Assembly: GCA_005878835.1 (NCBI GenBank)
Contig: VBMV01000086.1
Span: 1-32,523, forward strand
Source: Gammaproteobacteria bacterium
Lineage (GTDB): Bacteria > Pseudomonadota > Gammaproteobacteria > Steroidobacterales > Steroidobacteraceae
Length of the DNA: 32,523 bases
Direction: 5' to 3'
A program made the translations under genes and the position numbers. The notes under the pieces are model-generated. The model had not been told where the DNA came from, made no database searches, and was given only the letters and a program-made list of their open reading frames with translations. Shown piece after piece: positions 1 to 8,744 of the stretch. The stretch's first letter is position 1, and every line of letters begins with the position of its first letter.

Positions 1-1104
1 GCCGTACTCGTGGCGGCACTCGGAAGCGTTCGCCCACGGATCGTAGATGTCCACCTGCGCCCCCTGTTTCTGCAGCTCGCGCACCACGTCCACGACCTTG
101 GAGTTGCGCACGTCGGGACAGTTCTCCTTGAACGTGATGCCGAGCACCAGCGCCCGCGCGCCCTTGACGTGGATGCGCCGGGTCGCCATGAGCCGGGTGA
201 TCTGTCCCGCCACCTGCAAGGCCATGTTGTCATTCAGCCGCCGGCCAGCCAGGATCATCTCGGGGTGATAGCCGATCTCCTGCGCCTTGTGCGTGAGGTA
301 GTAGGGGTCCACCCCGATGCAGTGCCCGCCCACCAGGCCCGGCCTGAAGGGCAGGAAGTTCCACTTGCTGCCGGCGGCATTCAGCACTTCCTCGGTATCG
401 ATCTCGAGTCGATTGAAGATGAGCGCGAGCTCATTGATGAGTGCGATGTTCACGTCGCGCTGCGTGTTCTCGATCACCTTGGCGGCTTCCGCCACGCGGA
501 TGCTGGAGGTCTTGTGGGTGCCGGCGGTCACGATCGAGCCATAGAGCTCATCGACGAACTCCGCCACCTCGGGCGTCGAGCCCGAGGTCACCTTGCGGAT
601 GGTGGTGAGGCGGTGCTCGTGGTCTCCGGGGTTGATGCGCTCGGGACTGTAGCCGGCAAAGAAGTCGCGGTTGAATTTGAGCCCCGACACGCGCTCGAGA
701 ATCGGCACGCAGACCTCTTCGGTGCACCCCGGGTACACGGTCGACTCGTAGATCACCACCGCGCCGCGGCGCAGCACCGCACCCACGCTCTCGCTCGCGC
801 GCATGAGCGGCCCGAGATCGGGCCGCTTGTAGCCATCGATCGGGGTGGGCACCGTGACGATGAACACCTGGCAGCGCTTGAGCCGCTCCAGCTCGGTGGT
901 GAAGCTGACGCGCTTGGCCGCCTTGAGCTCCGCCGCCGTCACCTCGAGCGTCAGGTCGCGCCCGCGGCGCAACTGCGCCACGCGCTTCGGGTTCACGTCA
1001 AAGCCGATGGTCTCGTATTGCTTGCCGAACTCGACCGCCAGCGGCAGGCCGACATAGCCCAGCCCCACCACTCCGATGCGCGACGCGCGCCGCTTCGCGG
1101 CCAT
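1..1104 (-). CDS. tviB: UDP-N-acetylhexosamine 6-dehydrogenase, TviB/WbpA type (partial)
   Basis: This is the first 368 residues of a nucleotide-sugar dehydrogenase; the 3' end lies beyond base 1. Such enzymes oxidise C6 of a UDP-sugar twice with NAD+ to give a uronic acid for surface polysaccharide. The dinucleotide-binding motif GLGYVGLP is at residues 14-21. The catalytic Cys262 sits in [12 protein letters not shown]. The segments [12 protein letters not shown] (149-160) and [15 protein letters not shown] (322-336) are typical of the UDP-GlcNAc dehydrogenases TviB/WbpA rather than UDP-glucose dehydrogenase, but substrate choice is inference. The ATG at 1104 is 11 bp after the dnaQ stop, so it is probably co-transcribed with dnaQ. 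About 60 C-terminal residues are missing from view. Confidence 0.9.
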   Translation of the reverse strand, partial: MAAKRRASRIGVVGLGYVGLPLAVEFGKQYETIGFDVNPKRVAQLRRGRDLTLEVTAAELKAAKRVSFTTELERLKRCQVFIVTVPTPIDGYKRPDLGPLMRASESVGAVLRRGAVVIYESTVYPGCTEEVCVPILERVSGLKFNRDFFAGYSPERINPGDHEHRLTTIRKVTSGSTPEVAEFVDELYGSIVTAGTHKTSSIRVAEAAKVIENTQRDVNIALINELALIFNRLEIDTEEVLNAAGSKWNFLPFRPGLVGGHCIGVDPYYLTHKAQEIGYHPEMILAGRRLNDNMALQVAGQITRLMATRRIHVKGARALVLGITFKENCPDVRNSKVVDVVRELQKQGAQVDIYDPWANASECRHEYG

Positions 1105-1115
1105 TCCCGTGCGCT

Positions 1116-1886
1116 TCAGGCGCTCGAGCGCTGCGGCTCGGGCGCCTGCTCCAGCCGCGCCCCGGATGCGTCGCGCGCCTGGTTGGCCCACAGGCACCGC
1201 CCGCCGCTCACCTTGGTGATGAGCGCCAGCATGGCCTCATGCGCCTGCAGCTCTTCCGCGCTCGCCGCCGGCACCGGCAGGGGCACCGCGGCGCGCACCA
1301 GCACCCGCGCCGGGCGCGTGCCATCGGGGGCGCGGGCCGGCTCGTGCTCGGCGAGCGGCAGCGCGCTCTGCCCCCCCGTCATCGCGAGGTACACGTCGGC
1401 GAGGATGCGCGCATCGAGCAGCGCCCCGTGCAGCTCGCGCGCCGAGTTGTCGACGCCGTAGCGCTTGCACAGCGCATCCAGGCTGTTGCGCTGTCCGGGG
1501 TGCAGCTCACGCGCCAGGGCGAGCGTATCGAGCACCTGGCAGACGGAGGCGACCTGACGCGGCTCACCGGGCAGGCGCGCCAGCTCCGCATCGAGGAACG
1601 CGACGTCGAACGCCGCGTTGTGGATCACGAGCTCCGCGCCGCTGAGGAAGGCGAGCAGCTCCTCGGCGATGTCCGCAAAGCGCGGTTGCCCGTCCAGGTC
1701 GGTGCGCGAGATGCCGTGCACCGCGAGCGCGCCGTCCTCGATCTCGCGCTCGGGATTCAAGTAGCGGTGGAAGGTGCGCCCCGTGGCCCGCCGGTTCAGC
1801 AGCTCCACGCAGCCGATCTCGATGACACGGTGATTGAGCTCGGGCTCGAGGCCTGTGGTCTCGGTGTCCAGGACGACCTGTCGCAT
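1116..1886 (-). CDS. dnaQ: DNA polymerase III epsilon subunit (proofreading exonuclease)
   Basis: A 3'-5' exonuclease of the replicative polymerase core, 256 residues. All catalytic positions of the DEDDh family are visible: Asp7 and Glu9 in VVLDTETTG (Exo I), Asp94 in [14 protein letters not shown] (Exo II), and His153 with Asp158 in LHGALLDAR (Exo III). The start at 1886 was chosen because it puts the first exonuclease strand right at the N-terminus as in E. coli DnaQ; a longer reading frame exists upstream but adds nothing family-like. The C-terminal 75 residues are poorly conserved and would hold the polymerase alpha-binding tail. The gene lies 11 bp after rnhA, the same partner order as in E. 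coli, although there dnaQ and rnhA are divergent. Confidence 0.95.
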   Translation of the reverse strand: MRQVVLDTETTGLEPELNHRVIEIGCVELLNRRATGRTFHRYLNPEREIEDGALAVHGISRTDLDGQPRFADIAEELLAFLSGAELVIHNAAFDVAFLDAELARLPGEPRQVASVCQVLDTLALARELHPGQRNSLDALCKRYGVDNSARELHGALLDARILADVYLAMTGGQSALPLAEHEPARAPDGTRPARVLVRAAVPLPVPAASAEELQAHEAMLALITKVSGGRCLWANQARDASGARLEQAPEPQRSSA

Positions 1887-1897
1887 GGCGGGCGAGT

Positions 1898-2341
1898 TTA
1901 CCGTAAGGATCGCAGCTGCAAGGCGTCGATCGCCTCGTTCGCCAGCCGGTCGACGCGCTCGTTGCCGGGGACCCCCGCGTGCCCCGGCACCCAGTGCCAC
2001 TCGAGCTCATGGCGGGCGGCGAGCTCATCGAGCCGTTCCCACAAGTCCTGGTTCTTCACCGGCTTGCGGGCGGCGGTGCGCCAGCCGCGCGACTTCCATT
2101 CGGTGAGCCACTCGGTGATGCCGCGGCGAACGTATTCCGAATCGGTGTACAAGCGCGCCCGCACCGGGCGCTTGAGCGCCTCGAGCGCTCGAATCACCGC
2201 CGTCAGCTCCATGCGGTTGTTGGTCGTGAGGGCTTCCGCGCCGTGGAGCTCCTTCTCGCGCTCGCCCGTCTGCAGCAGTGCCGCCCATCCGCCGGGCCCC
2301 GGATTGCCGCGGCAGGCGCCGTCGGTGTAGATCTCGATCAC
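1898..2341 (-). CDS. rnhA: Ribonuclease HI
   Basis: A 147-residue RNase HI that cleaves the RNA strand of RNA-DNA hybrids. The full active site is present: Asp7 in [14 protein letters not shown], Glu45 in NNRMELTAV, Asp67 in YTDSEYV, His121 in WVPGHAG and Asp131 in NERVDRLAN. Each is three less than the E. coli number, so the protein starts three residues later. The start is a GTG at 2341; it overlaps the TGA of the upstream methyltransferase as GTGA, a sign of translational coupling. A much longer open frame upstream is antisense noise over the methyltransferase. Confidence 0.96.
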   Translation of the reverse strand: MIEIYTDGACRGNPGPGGWAALLQTGEREKELHGAEALTTNNRMELTAVIRALEALKRPVRARLYTDSEYVRRGITEWLTEWKSRGWRTAARKPVKNQDLWERLDELAARHELEWHWVPGHAGVPGNERVDRLANEAIDALQLRSLR

Positions 2342-3087
2342 GCCCGTGAGCGGGTCGTGGGCTTGACCAGGCCGCCGATCACGGCGGGCTTCTCGCGCAC
2401 CCGCAGACGAATCGGCGTGAGGGTGTAGAGGCGCTTGCGCGCCCGCAGCAGGTACGCGCCCGCGGCCAGCGGGTAGGTGAGCCCGCGGCGCAGCATCCGA
2501 CCCGCCCCCTCGCCGCTCGCGAGTCCGCGGCTCCAGGGGCCCAGGTACAGGTAATGCTGCGTCGCGATGACCTCGAACCCGAGGAGTACCAGCCACTCGC
2601 GCAGCCGCCGCTGCGACAGCACGCGTCGCATGCCGGGCGGGAAGCCCGCGCGGCTCCAGCGTGCGCGCATGCCCCACAGGCTCCAGGGCTGAAATCCCAG
2701 CACCAGCAATTGCCCCTCGCCCCCGAGCACGCGATCCACCTCACGCAGGATGGCGTACGGATCGGGGGCGAACTCGAGCGTGTGCGGCAGGAGCGCCGCA
2801 TCGATACTGTCGCCGATCAGCGGCAGCTGCGAGGGTCTGGCGATTATGTCGGCCCCGGCGAATCCGGGTGCTGCGACCACGCTTTGCCGGCGCGTGCGGG
2901 CCCCCGCGAGCAGCTCGCGCGCCGTGCCCCAGGCGCCGACCTGCAGCAATTCCCAGCCAAAAACGTCCTCCAGCGCGGCCGCAAGCAGCTCCGATTCCGC
3001 CGCCAGCAGCGCCCGTCCCAGTGGGGTTCCCCACCAGGCGCTGAGAGCCGTATCACGGTCCGGGATGTGTGAAGTGCGAACTGGCAC
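2338..3087 (-). CDS. YafS-like SAM-dependent methyltransferase
   Basis: A class I methyltransferase-fold protein of 249 residues; the substrate is unknown. Its position directly upstream of rnhA-dnaQ matches E. coli yafS. The segment [29 protein letters not shown] followed by [18 protein letters not shown] (split here to keep within length) is the Methyltransf_11-like strand 4/strand 5 region, and LLQVGAWG near residue 50 is a weak version of motif I. The likely start is GTG at 3087; no good ribosome-binding site precedes it, and there is no other start before about residue 160. In E. coli gloB lies between yafS and mltD; here it is absent and the two genes are directly divergent. Confidence 0.8.
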   Translation of the reverse strand: MPVRTSHIPDRDTALSAWWGTPLGRALLAAESELLAAALEDVFGWELLQVGAWGTARELLAGARTRRQSVVAAPGFAGADIIARPSQLPLIGDSIDAALLPHTLEFAPDPYAILREVDRVLGGEGQLLVLGFQPWSLWGMRARWSRAGFPPGMRRVLSQRRLREWLVLLGFEVIATQHYLYLGPWSRGLASGEGAGRMLRRGLTYPLAAGAYLLRARKRLYTLTPIRLRVREKPAVIGGLVKPTTRSRA

Positions 3088-3161
3088 GATAGGGGTGCTG
3101 GAAATACTATGAACTTACCGGTTAAATTCCTGATCAAGAGCCGGTAATGTCCTGGGTGGAC

Positions 3162-3179
3162 CCCGTGCCCCGGCACGGG
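3162..3179. repeat. Palindrome in the yafS-mltD divergent promoter region
   Basis: CCCGTGCC and GGCACGGG form a perfect 8-bp inverted repeat separated by two bases, 31 bp before the mltD start. It could be a protein-binding site or a hairpin in the mltD leader. The 123-bp region 3088-3210 must carry the promoters of both flanking genes; I see no confident -35/-10 pair. Confidence 0.5.
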
Positions 3180-3210
3180 AAAAGTAGCACGCCGAAAGAG
3201 GGTACGGAAC

Positions 3211-5052
3211 TTGGCGACGGCATTCCTCAAACGGACGCCTCATGGGCTCCTCGGCCTGGCTCTTCTCGCCCTGGCGGCGTGCGCGGTTGCCCCGCCGCGA
3301 GCGCGCGAGGCGCCGCCAGCGGTCACCACCCCCGCTTCCGAAGCGATACCGGTTGCCGTGGCCGCGCCGCTCGGCGCGACATCTGCACCCATCGTCCCGA
3401 CGGTCGCGCCGGAGCCATCAACAGCGGCGACGCTCGGCTCGACACCTGCACCCATCACCCCGACGGTCGCGCCGGAGGCATCAGCACCCGCGCCGGTTGC
3501 CTCCGCACCTGCGCCGGCCGCCGCGACCGCGCCGACGGACGCCTCGGCGTCGGCACCGATGGACGCTTCAGTGAGCGGGGTGCCCTCCGCACCGGCCTCA
3601 CCCGCACCCGCCCCAGCCGCGGCGGCGGACGCCGCGCCGACGCAGCTTGCGGGACTTGCGCCGGATCAGTACGGGGACCTGTTCGATCGGATGCGCGCGG
3701 GCTTCAAGCTCGATGACGGTGCGGGTCAGCGAGCGGTCGATCAGCAGCTGCGCTGGTACGCCTCGAACCCGGATTATCTGCAGCGGGCCTTCGGGCGCGC
3801 GGACCTGTACCTGTATCAGATCGTCACCGAGCTGGAGCGTCGTGGCATGCCGCTCGAGCTCGCGCTCTTGCCGGTGGTGGAGAGCGCGTTCGAGCCGTAC
3901 GCCTACTCGCGCGCGCGCGCTTCGGGACTGTGGCAGTTCATTCCCGGTACCGGCTCGCACTATGGCTTGAAGCAGGACTGGTGGTACGACGGCCGGCGCG
4001 ACATCGTGGAGTCCACGCGCGCAGCCCTCGACTACCTGCAGCGCCTGCACGATGAGTTCGACGGCGACTGGCTGCTGGCGGTCGCCGCGTACAACTGCGG
4101 CGAGGCGATGGTGGAGCGCGCCGTGGACATGAACCGCGCCGCCCACCGTCCGGTGACCTTCTGGGACCTGTGGCTGCCCGGGGAGACGCGCGCCTACGTG
4201 CCCAAGCTCCTGGCGATGAAACGCCTGGTGCGGGATCCTGAGACCTATGGGCTCGAGTTCAGCCCCATACCGAATTCGCCCTACTTCGCGCGCATCGCGA
4301 CGCACGCCCAGGTGAACCTCAAGATCGCCGCCGAGATCGCCGGGGTCAGTCCCGAGGAGCTCTACGAGCTGAACCCCGCCTTCCATCGCTGGGCGACCGA
4401 CCCCGCGGGTCCGCATTACCTCCTGCTGCCGGTGGATGCGGCCGACGTATTCAGCGAGAACTTGGAGCAGCTCTCCCCCGATCAGCGTCTCGGGGTCAAC
4501 CACTACAGCGTCAGGCGCGGTGACTCGATCGCCTCCGTCGCGCGCAAGTTCCACACCAGCGTGAACGTCATCCGCGAGCTGAACGACCTGACCGGCGGGC
4601 TCACCGTGGGGGATGACCTGCGCGTGCCGAGCGCGGTCTCGGAGCTGCCCGCCAAGGTCATGCTGGCCGCCGCGCGCGTCGATGGGCACGGCCGCTCGCT
4701 GCGCCGCGCGCACGTGCAGGTCGTGCGGCGCGGGGATTCCCTGTGGACCATCGCCCGCCGCAACGGCATGAACGTGAACACGCTGGCGAGCCTGAACGGC
4801 ATGCACCCGGGCGACACCCTGCGCGCCGGGCAGCACATCCGGCTGACCTCGGGCTCCTCCGGCGGATCGGGCCGCTCCGGTGGACACCGGCGGCTCTTCT
4901 ACACGGTGCGCGAGGGCGACACCGTCACGCAGATCGCGCGGCTCTTCCAGTGCAGCGTGCCGCAGCTGCTCGCCTGGAATGGCCTCTCCTCGGGCTCGCG
5001 CCTGCACGCCGGGCAGAAGCTGCGCATCCGTCTGCACACGCGCCACCACTAG
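3211..5052 (+). CDS. mltD: Membrane-bound lytic murein transglycosylase D with three LysM repeats
   Basis: A 613-residue lipoprotein that cleaves glycan strands of peptidoglycan to 1,6-anhydro products. The signal sequence ends in LALAAC, with lipid-bearing Cys24, and the protein probably sits in the outer membrane. Residues 30-145 are an Ala/Pro/Thr-rich linker with an internal tandem duplication. The SLT domain follows, with catalytic Glu224 in PVVESAFEPYAYS and the motifs GLWQFIPGTG and AVAAYNCGEAMV. Three LysM repeats follow (about 430-470, 500-545 and 568-611), beginning YSVRRGDS, VQVVRRGDSLW and YTVREGDT. The start is TTG, preceded by GAAAGAGG at good spacing; the next in-frame ATG would lose the signal peptide. 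Confidence 0.94.
   Translation: MATAFLKRTPHGLLGLALLALAACAVAPPRAREAPPAVTTPASEAIPVAVAAPLGATSAPIVPTVAPEPSTAATLGSTPAPITPTVAPEASAPAPVASAPAPAAATAPTDASASAPMDASVSGVPSAPASPAPAPAAAADAAPTQLAGLAPDQYGDLFDRMRAGFKLDDGAGQRAVDQQLRWYASNPDYLQRAFGRADLYLYQIVTELERRGMPLELALLPVVESAFEPYAYSRARASGLWQFIPGTGSHYGLKQDWWYDGRRDIVESTRAALDYLQRLHDEFDGDWLLAVAAYNCGEAMVERAVDMNRAAHRPVTFWDLWLPGETRAYVPKLLAMKRLVRDPETYGLEFSPIPNSPYFARIATHAQVNLKIAAEIAGVSPEELYELNPAFHRWATDPAGPHYLLLPVDAADVFSENLEQLSPDQRLGVNHYSVRRGDSIASVARKFHTSVNVIRELNDLTGGLTVGDDLRVPSAVSELPAKVMLAAARVDGHGRSLRRAHVQVVRRGDSLWTIARRNGMNVNTLASLNGMHPGDTLRAGQHIRLTSGSSGGSGRSGGHRRLFYTVREGDTVTQIARLFQCSVPQLLAWNGLSSGSRLHAGQKLRIRLHTRHH
3370..3477 (+). repeat. Tandem imperfect repeat in the mltD linker
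   Basis: Two 45-bp copies (3370-3414 and 3433-3477), 63 bp apart, encode LG(A/S)T(S/P)API(V/T)PTVAPE. They differ at only a handful of bases, so the duplication is recent relative to the rest of the linker, and copy number could vary between strains. Confidence 0.75.
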
Positions 5053-5106
5053 CGGCTGAGGTCCTGGCGGCGCCACTTCCGGCATAATCCGCGCCGGAGG
5101 CTCATC

Positions 5107-5904
5107 ATGGGATTTCTCGCCGGCAAGCGTGCCTTCATCGTAGGCGTTGCGACCGATCGCTCCATCGCGTGGGGCATCGCGCAGGCCATGCACCGCGAGG
5201 GTGCCGAGCTCGCCTTCTCCTACGTCAACGACAAGATGAAAGAGCGCGTCGAGCCGCTCGCGCATTCGCTCGGGTCGCGCCTCACCATGCCGCTCGATGT
5301 CACCCTCGACGAGCAGTGCGATGCCGCCTTCGAGCGGCTCGCTCGCGAGTGGGGTGAGCTCGATATCCTCGTGCACGCGGTCGCGTACGCGCCGCGTGAG
5401 GCGCTCACCGGGAGCTTCCTCGAGGCCACCCGCCGCGAGGGCTTCCGCGTGGCGCACGAGGTCTCGAGCTACAGCCTCACCGCGCTCGCGCAGCGGGCGC
5501 AGCCGTTGATGGCGGGCCGGCGCGGGGCGCTGCTGACACTGACCTATCTCGGCGCCGTACGCTCGATTCCCGGCTACAACGTCATGGGTCTCGCCAAGGC
5601 GAGCCTGGAGGCGAACGTGCGTTTCCTGGCCGCGGACTTGGGTCCCCAGGGCGTGCGGGTCAATGCCATCTCGGCGGGACCGATCAAGACCCTCGCCGCG
5701 GCGGGCATTCCCGGGTTTCGCAAAATGCTGAGCCGCGTTGCCGAGGTCGCCCCCCTGCGCCGCAACGTCACCCTCGAGGATGTGGGCAATGCCGCCGCCT
5801 TCCTGTGCTCGGACCTGGCGGCTGGCATCACCGGGGAGATCCTCTACGTCGACAGCGGCTTCAGCACCGTCGGCATGAGCTTCCCGCTGGAGGCCGAGGG
5901 CTGA
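5107..5904 (+). CDS. fabI: Enoyl-[acyl-carrier-protein] reductase (NADH)
   Basis: The last reduction step of each fatty-acid elongation cycle. The protein is 265 residues, the usual FabI length. The divergent SDR cofactor motif [13 protein letters not shown] is at residues 13-25. The FabI active-site pattern Y-x9-Y-x6-K appears as Tyr147, Tyr157 and Lys164, one more than the E. coli numbers. The C-terminal segment [15 protein letters not shown] is characteristic. GGAGG ends six bases before the ATG. The gene is convergent with ppiD, with 18 bp between the stops. This is the target class of triclosan; nothing in the sequence suggests an altered site. Confidence 0.96.
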   Translation: MGFLAGKRAFIVGVATDRSIAWGIAQAMHREGAELAFSYVNDKMKERVEPLAHSLGSRLTMPLDVTLDEQCDAAFERLAREWGELDILVHAVAYAPREALTGSFLEATRREGFRVAHEVSSYSLTALAQRAQPLMAGRRGALLTLTYLGAVRSIPGYNVMGLAKASLEANVRFLAADLGPQGVRVNAISAGPIKTLAAAGIPGFRKMLSRVAEVAPLRRNVTLEDVGNAAAFLCSDLAAGITGEILYVDSGFSTVGMSFPLEAEG

Positions 5905-5922
5905 CCGGCCCCGCTCCCGCCG

Positions 5923-7821
5923 CTACTCGAAGGCCTTGGGGTTCTTGCGCACGTCCGCCGTGCGCCGCACTTGCTCGACGTAGGCCGTGGCCGCATCCGT
6001 TCCCAGACGCTCGGCTTCCTGCAGAGCGCGGTCCCCGAGGGTCTTCGGATCGCGTGCGGCGGCGGTGCGCACGGCCATCACCGCCACCACCGCCGCTCCG
6101 CCGTCGGTGAGCGCGAGCGCGCGGTACAGCGGCTTGCCGGCGGGGTGCGGTGCGGCGAAGACGGCGTCCCGCACCGGCGCCGGGATCGAGGGGTCGCGGC
6201 GGCCGACGAAGTGCGCAGGGTCCGCACTCACCTTGAGCTCCTGCGCGAGGGCCTCGAAGGACATGCCGCCCTCGAGCTTCGCGCGTGCACCTTCCGCGGC
6301 CTTGAGAGCCGCCTGCGTGCCGCGCTCGCGGGTGAGGGTGGCGGCGATCCCCTCGTGCACCTCGGCGAGCGGCCGGGGCTGGGGCTTGCGGTGTTCCAGC
6401 ACTTTCACGATGACCAGACGGTCATCCCCGAGCAGCACCGGTCCGCCGAGGCGCCCGACGGCGAGCGGCGGATCGGCGAATAGGAGCTCCTGCAGCGCCG
6501 GCGCCGCACCGACGGGAGGCCCGCCCGCGCCCTTCACAAAGCTCGCCACCTCCCCGGTAAGCAGGTTGTATTGCTGCGCGAGGGAGCCGAGATCGGCGCC
6601 CGGCTCGGCCACCCTTGACTGCAGCTGCTCCTGGACCTCGCCGAAGCGATCGGTGGCGCGGTCGCGGCGCAGCTGCGCCTCGAGATCGGCGCGCGCCTCC
6701 TCGAAGGATTTGCTCTTGCCGGCCTGGATCTCATCGAGTCGGATGATGTGATAGCCGAACTGCGTCTTCACCGGCCCCTTGATCTCGCCCACATGCATGC
6801 CGAACAGCGCATCCGCAAACGGCGCGACAAAGCTGCTGCGTTCGGCCCACCCGAGATCCCCGCCGTTTTTCGCCGAGCCCGGATCCTGTGAATACTGCTT
6901 CGCCAGGTCGCCGAAGTCCTTGCCCGCCTTCGCCTGGGCGAGCACCTGCTGCGCCTGCGCCAGCGCCGCGGCGTCGTCCTTGCCGGTGATGAGAATGTGG
7001 CGCGCGTGGCGCTTCTCGGGCACTTCCAGCCGGCTCCTGCTCTTCTCGTAGGCGGCGTGCAGGTCCGCATCGCTCACCGACTGCTGGGCCGCAAGGGCCT
7101 CCAGGCGCAACTCCGCGTACTGCAGGCGTGCCGACTCGCTCGTCATGTACTGCGCCTGGTGGGCCTGGTAGTACGCCTGCACGGTGGCCTCGTCGACGCC
7201 GGCGGCGGACTTGAACCGCTCCAGCGGCAGCACGAGGTAGCGCACCTCGCGCTCCTGTTCCTCGAGGTCGGTGAGGCGCGTGAGCTCGAGCGGGGTGAGA
7301 AAGTCCGACGCCCGGATGCCGCCTTCGAGCTGCACGCGCTGCACCTGGGTGCGCAGGTCCTGCTCGTAAGCCTGCAGCGAGATACCGGCCTGGGCGAGCG
7401 CCGCCTTGGCGGCCTCGGGAGAATACTGGCCGCCGACCTGGAACGCCTGCTCGCTGTGCACCGCCTCGCGCAGCGCATCCTGACTCACGCGGTAGCCCAG
7501 ATCGTGCGTGCGCTGCGTGAGCAGCGCCCGGCCGATCAGGCCCTCGAGCACCTGGTCCTGCAGCTTCTCGCGCAGGGGCGGGGGAATCTCCGCCCCACCC
7601 AGGCGCTGCTGCCACTGCGTCTGCTGGCGCAGCCACGCATCGCGCGCCTCCTCGAGGGTGATCTTGCTGCCGTTCGCCTCGGCGGCGTAATTGGAGCCGC
7701 CGAAGCTCAGGTTCACCACCCCGTAGGCGCCCCAGGCGGCGAACACCACCGCGAGGGCCCCCAGCACCAGGTACGCGAGCCACTTCTGGCCCTTGAGGGC
7801 ATCTCCGATCCTTTGAAGCAT
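5923..7821 (-). CDS. ppiD: Periplasmic folding chaperone / peptidyl-prolyl isomerase D
   Basis: A 632-residue inner-membrane-anchored chaperone that helps newly exported proteins at the Sec translocon. One membrane segment spans about 14-36 (LAYLVLGALAVVFAAWG), with a short cytoplasmic start and a large periplasmic part. A SurA-like N-terminal helical region follows (about 45-200). A parvulin domain occupies about 271-365 and includes RHARHILI, the segment GDLGWAERSSFVAPFADALF and FGYHIIRLDEI. The C-terminal region is a second, degenerate chaperone lobe. Length and layout match PpiD. In related genomes it lies next to lon-hupB; here 10 kb of accessory DNA separates it from lon. Confidence 0.94.
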   Translation of the reverse strand: MLQRIGDALKGQKWLAYLVLGALAVVFAAWGAYGVVNLSFGGSNYAAEANGSKITLEEARDAWLRQQTQWQQRLGGAEIPPPLREKLQDQVLEGLIGRALLTQRTHDLGYRVSQDALREAVHSEQAFQVGGQYSPEAAKAALAQAGISLQAYEQDLRTQVQRVQLEGGIRASDFLTPLELTRLTDLEEQEREVRYLVLPLERFKSAAGVDEATVQAYYQAHQAQYMTSESARLQYAELRLEALAAQQSVSDADLHAAYEKSRSRLEVPEKRHARHILITGKDDAAALAQAQQVLAQAKAGKDFGDLAKQYSQDPGSAKNGGDLGWAERSSFVAPFADALFGMHVGEIKGPVKTQFGYHIIRLDEIQAGKSKSFEEARADLEAQLRRDRATDRFGEVQEQLQSRVAEPGADLGSLAQQYNLLTGEVASFVKGAGGPPVGAAPALQELLFADPPLAVGRLGGPVLLGDDRLVIVKVLEHRKPQPRPLAEVHEGIAATLTRERGTQAALKAAEGARAKLEGGMSFEALAQELKVSADPAHFVGRRDPSIPAPVRDAVFAAPHPAGKPLYRALALTDGGAAVVAVMAVRTAAARDPKTLGDRALQEAERLGTDAATAYVEQVRRTADVRKNPKAFE

Positions 7822-7847
7822 GTTTGAGGCTGGCTCGCTGAAGACTC

Positions 7848-7924
7848 TGGCGGAGCGGACGGGACTCGAACCCGCGACCCCCGGCGTGACAGGCCGGTAT
7901 TCTAACCAGCTGAACTACCGCTCC
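7848..7924 (-). tRNA. tRNA-Asp (GTC)
   Basis: A 77-nt cloverleaf with encoded CCA. The acceptor stem is GGAGCGG/CCGCTCC, the anticodon loop is CTGTCAC with anticodon GTC, and the T-arm is CGGGTTCGAGTCCCG. It lies 26 bp upstream of ppiD on the same strand. Confidence 0.97.
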
Positions 7925-8246
7925 GAATTTGGGGGGCGAATCCTAACGGATTCTTGACTGCGCTGCTATTGAGAGCCCCGCCAAAGGCGACAAGCGGTTT
8001 TCGCTCCCGCAGGTGGCCGGGAGCTTGAAGCCCTCGGGGCGCGCTCCTGCCGGGCGACGGCCGCCCGGCGAAGGCGGCATGGTCCGCCTGAACCGGCGGT
8101 GAACCGGTCAACCGATGCACGGTCCGCGCGCTCATGCACTGCACGCCCGCCACGCGGACATGGGTTGGTCGTCGCCAACTTAAGACACGTCGCGCTGGCC
8201 GGCCGCTGAGGCACAATGACGGCCGGGTTGAGTGAGGAAGACATTC
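7925..8246. other. Intergenic region before the DUF2844 gene
   Basis: No coding signal is visible in these 322 bp. A perfect GC-rich hairpin lies at 8049-8069 (arms GCCGGGCG and CGCCCGGC, 5-nt loop) without a T-tract. The promoter of the DUF2844-DUF3443 pair must be here, but I could not identify it with confidence. Confidence 0.5.
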
Positions 8247-8702
8247 ATGAAACTGGCCCGCACCGTCGTCTGCTCATTCGTTGTGGCCCTGACCGCCGCC
8301 GCGCCCGCCCTGGCGGCACTGGGCGGGGATGCCACCTCAGTCGAGGCGGATCTCGCCAGGATGAAGGGGGCGCTGCGCATCAGCGCGAGCGCGGGATTCA
8401 CGGTGCACGAGATCACGAGCTCCAACGGCACGGTGGTGCGTGAATACCTCTCGCCCGACGGCAAGGTATTCGCCGTGACCTGGCGCGGCCCCGGAATCCC
8501 GGACCTGCGCCAGATGCTGGGGGACTACTACGGACAGTACGCGCAGGCCGCGAGCGCACCGCACCTCGGCGGCCACCGGCACCTCGCCATCGAGCAGCCC
8601 GGGCTCGTCGTGCAGTCGAGCGGACGCCTGCGCTCGTTCTTCGGCCGCGCGTGGGCGCCGGACCTGCTGCCGCAGAATTTCTCCGTCAGCGCGATCAATT
8701 GA
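8247..8702 (+). CDS. Secreted DUF2844 family protein
   Basis: A 151-residue exported protein of unknown function. A signal peptide covers residues 1-22 and ends in AAPALA before LGGDATSVEADLARM. The mature part carries the DUF2844 pattern: GFTVHEITSSNGTVVREYLS, then GKVFAVTWRGPGIPDLRQML. I chose ATG at 8247 because GAGGAAG lies six bases upstream; a GTG at 8232 is possible. The gene is 42 bp upstream of a DUF3443 gene, a pairing I recall from Burkholderia and relatives, so the two are likely one operon. The mature protein is small and has no catalytic motif I recognise. It could be a substrate or partner of the DUF3443 lipoprotein. Confidence 0.8.
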   Translation: MKLARTVVCSFVVALTAAAPALAALGGDATSVEADLARMKGALRISASAGFTVHEITSSNGTVVREYLSPDGKVFAVTWRGPGIPDLRQMLGDYYGQYAQAASAPHLGGHRHLAIEQPGLVVQSSGRLRSFFGRAWAPDLLPQNFSVSAIN

Positions 8703-8744
8703 TCCACGCCGCCTGATACACGCCACCGACAGCGAGGCAAACCC

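Noticed and set aside
10-1461. 483-codon plus-strand frame over the sugar dehydrogenase and dnaQ
   Set aside because: Covers two real minus-strand genes; shadow.
3598-5457. 619-codon open frame on the minus strand opposite mltD and fabI
   Set aside because: It is antisense to two clear genes. Its Arg/His/Val-rich composition is what reversed GC-rich codons give, and it has no domain.
8049-8069. Strong GC hairpin as an intrinsic terminator of tRNA-Asp or ppiD
   Set aside because: It lies upstream of both genes on the minus strand and has no T-tract on either side, so I left it as a structure only.
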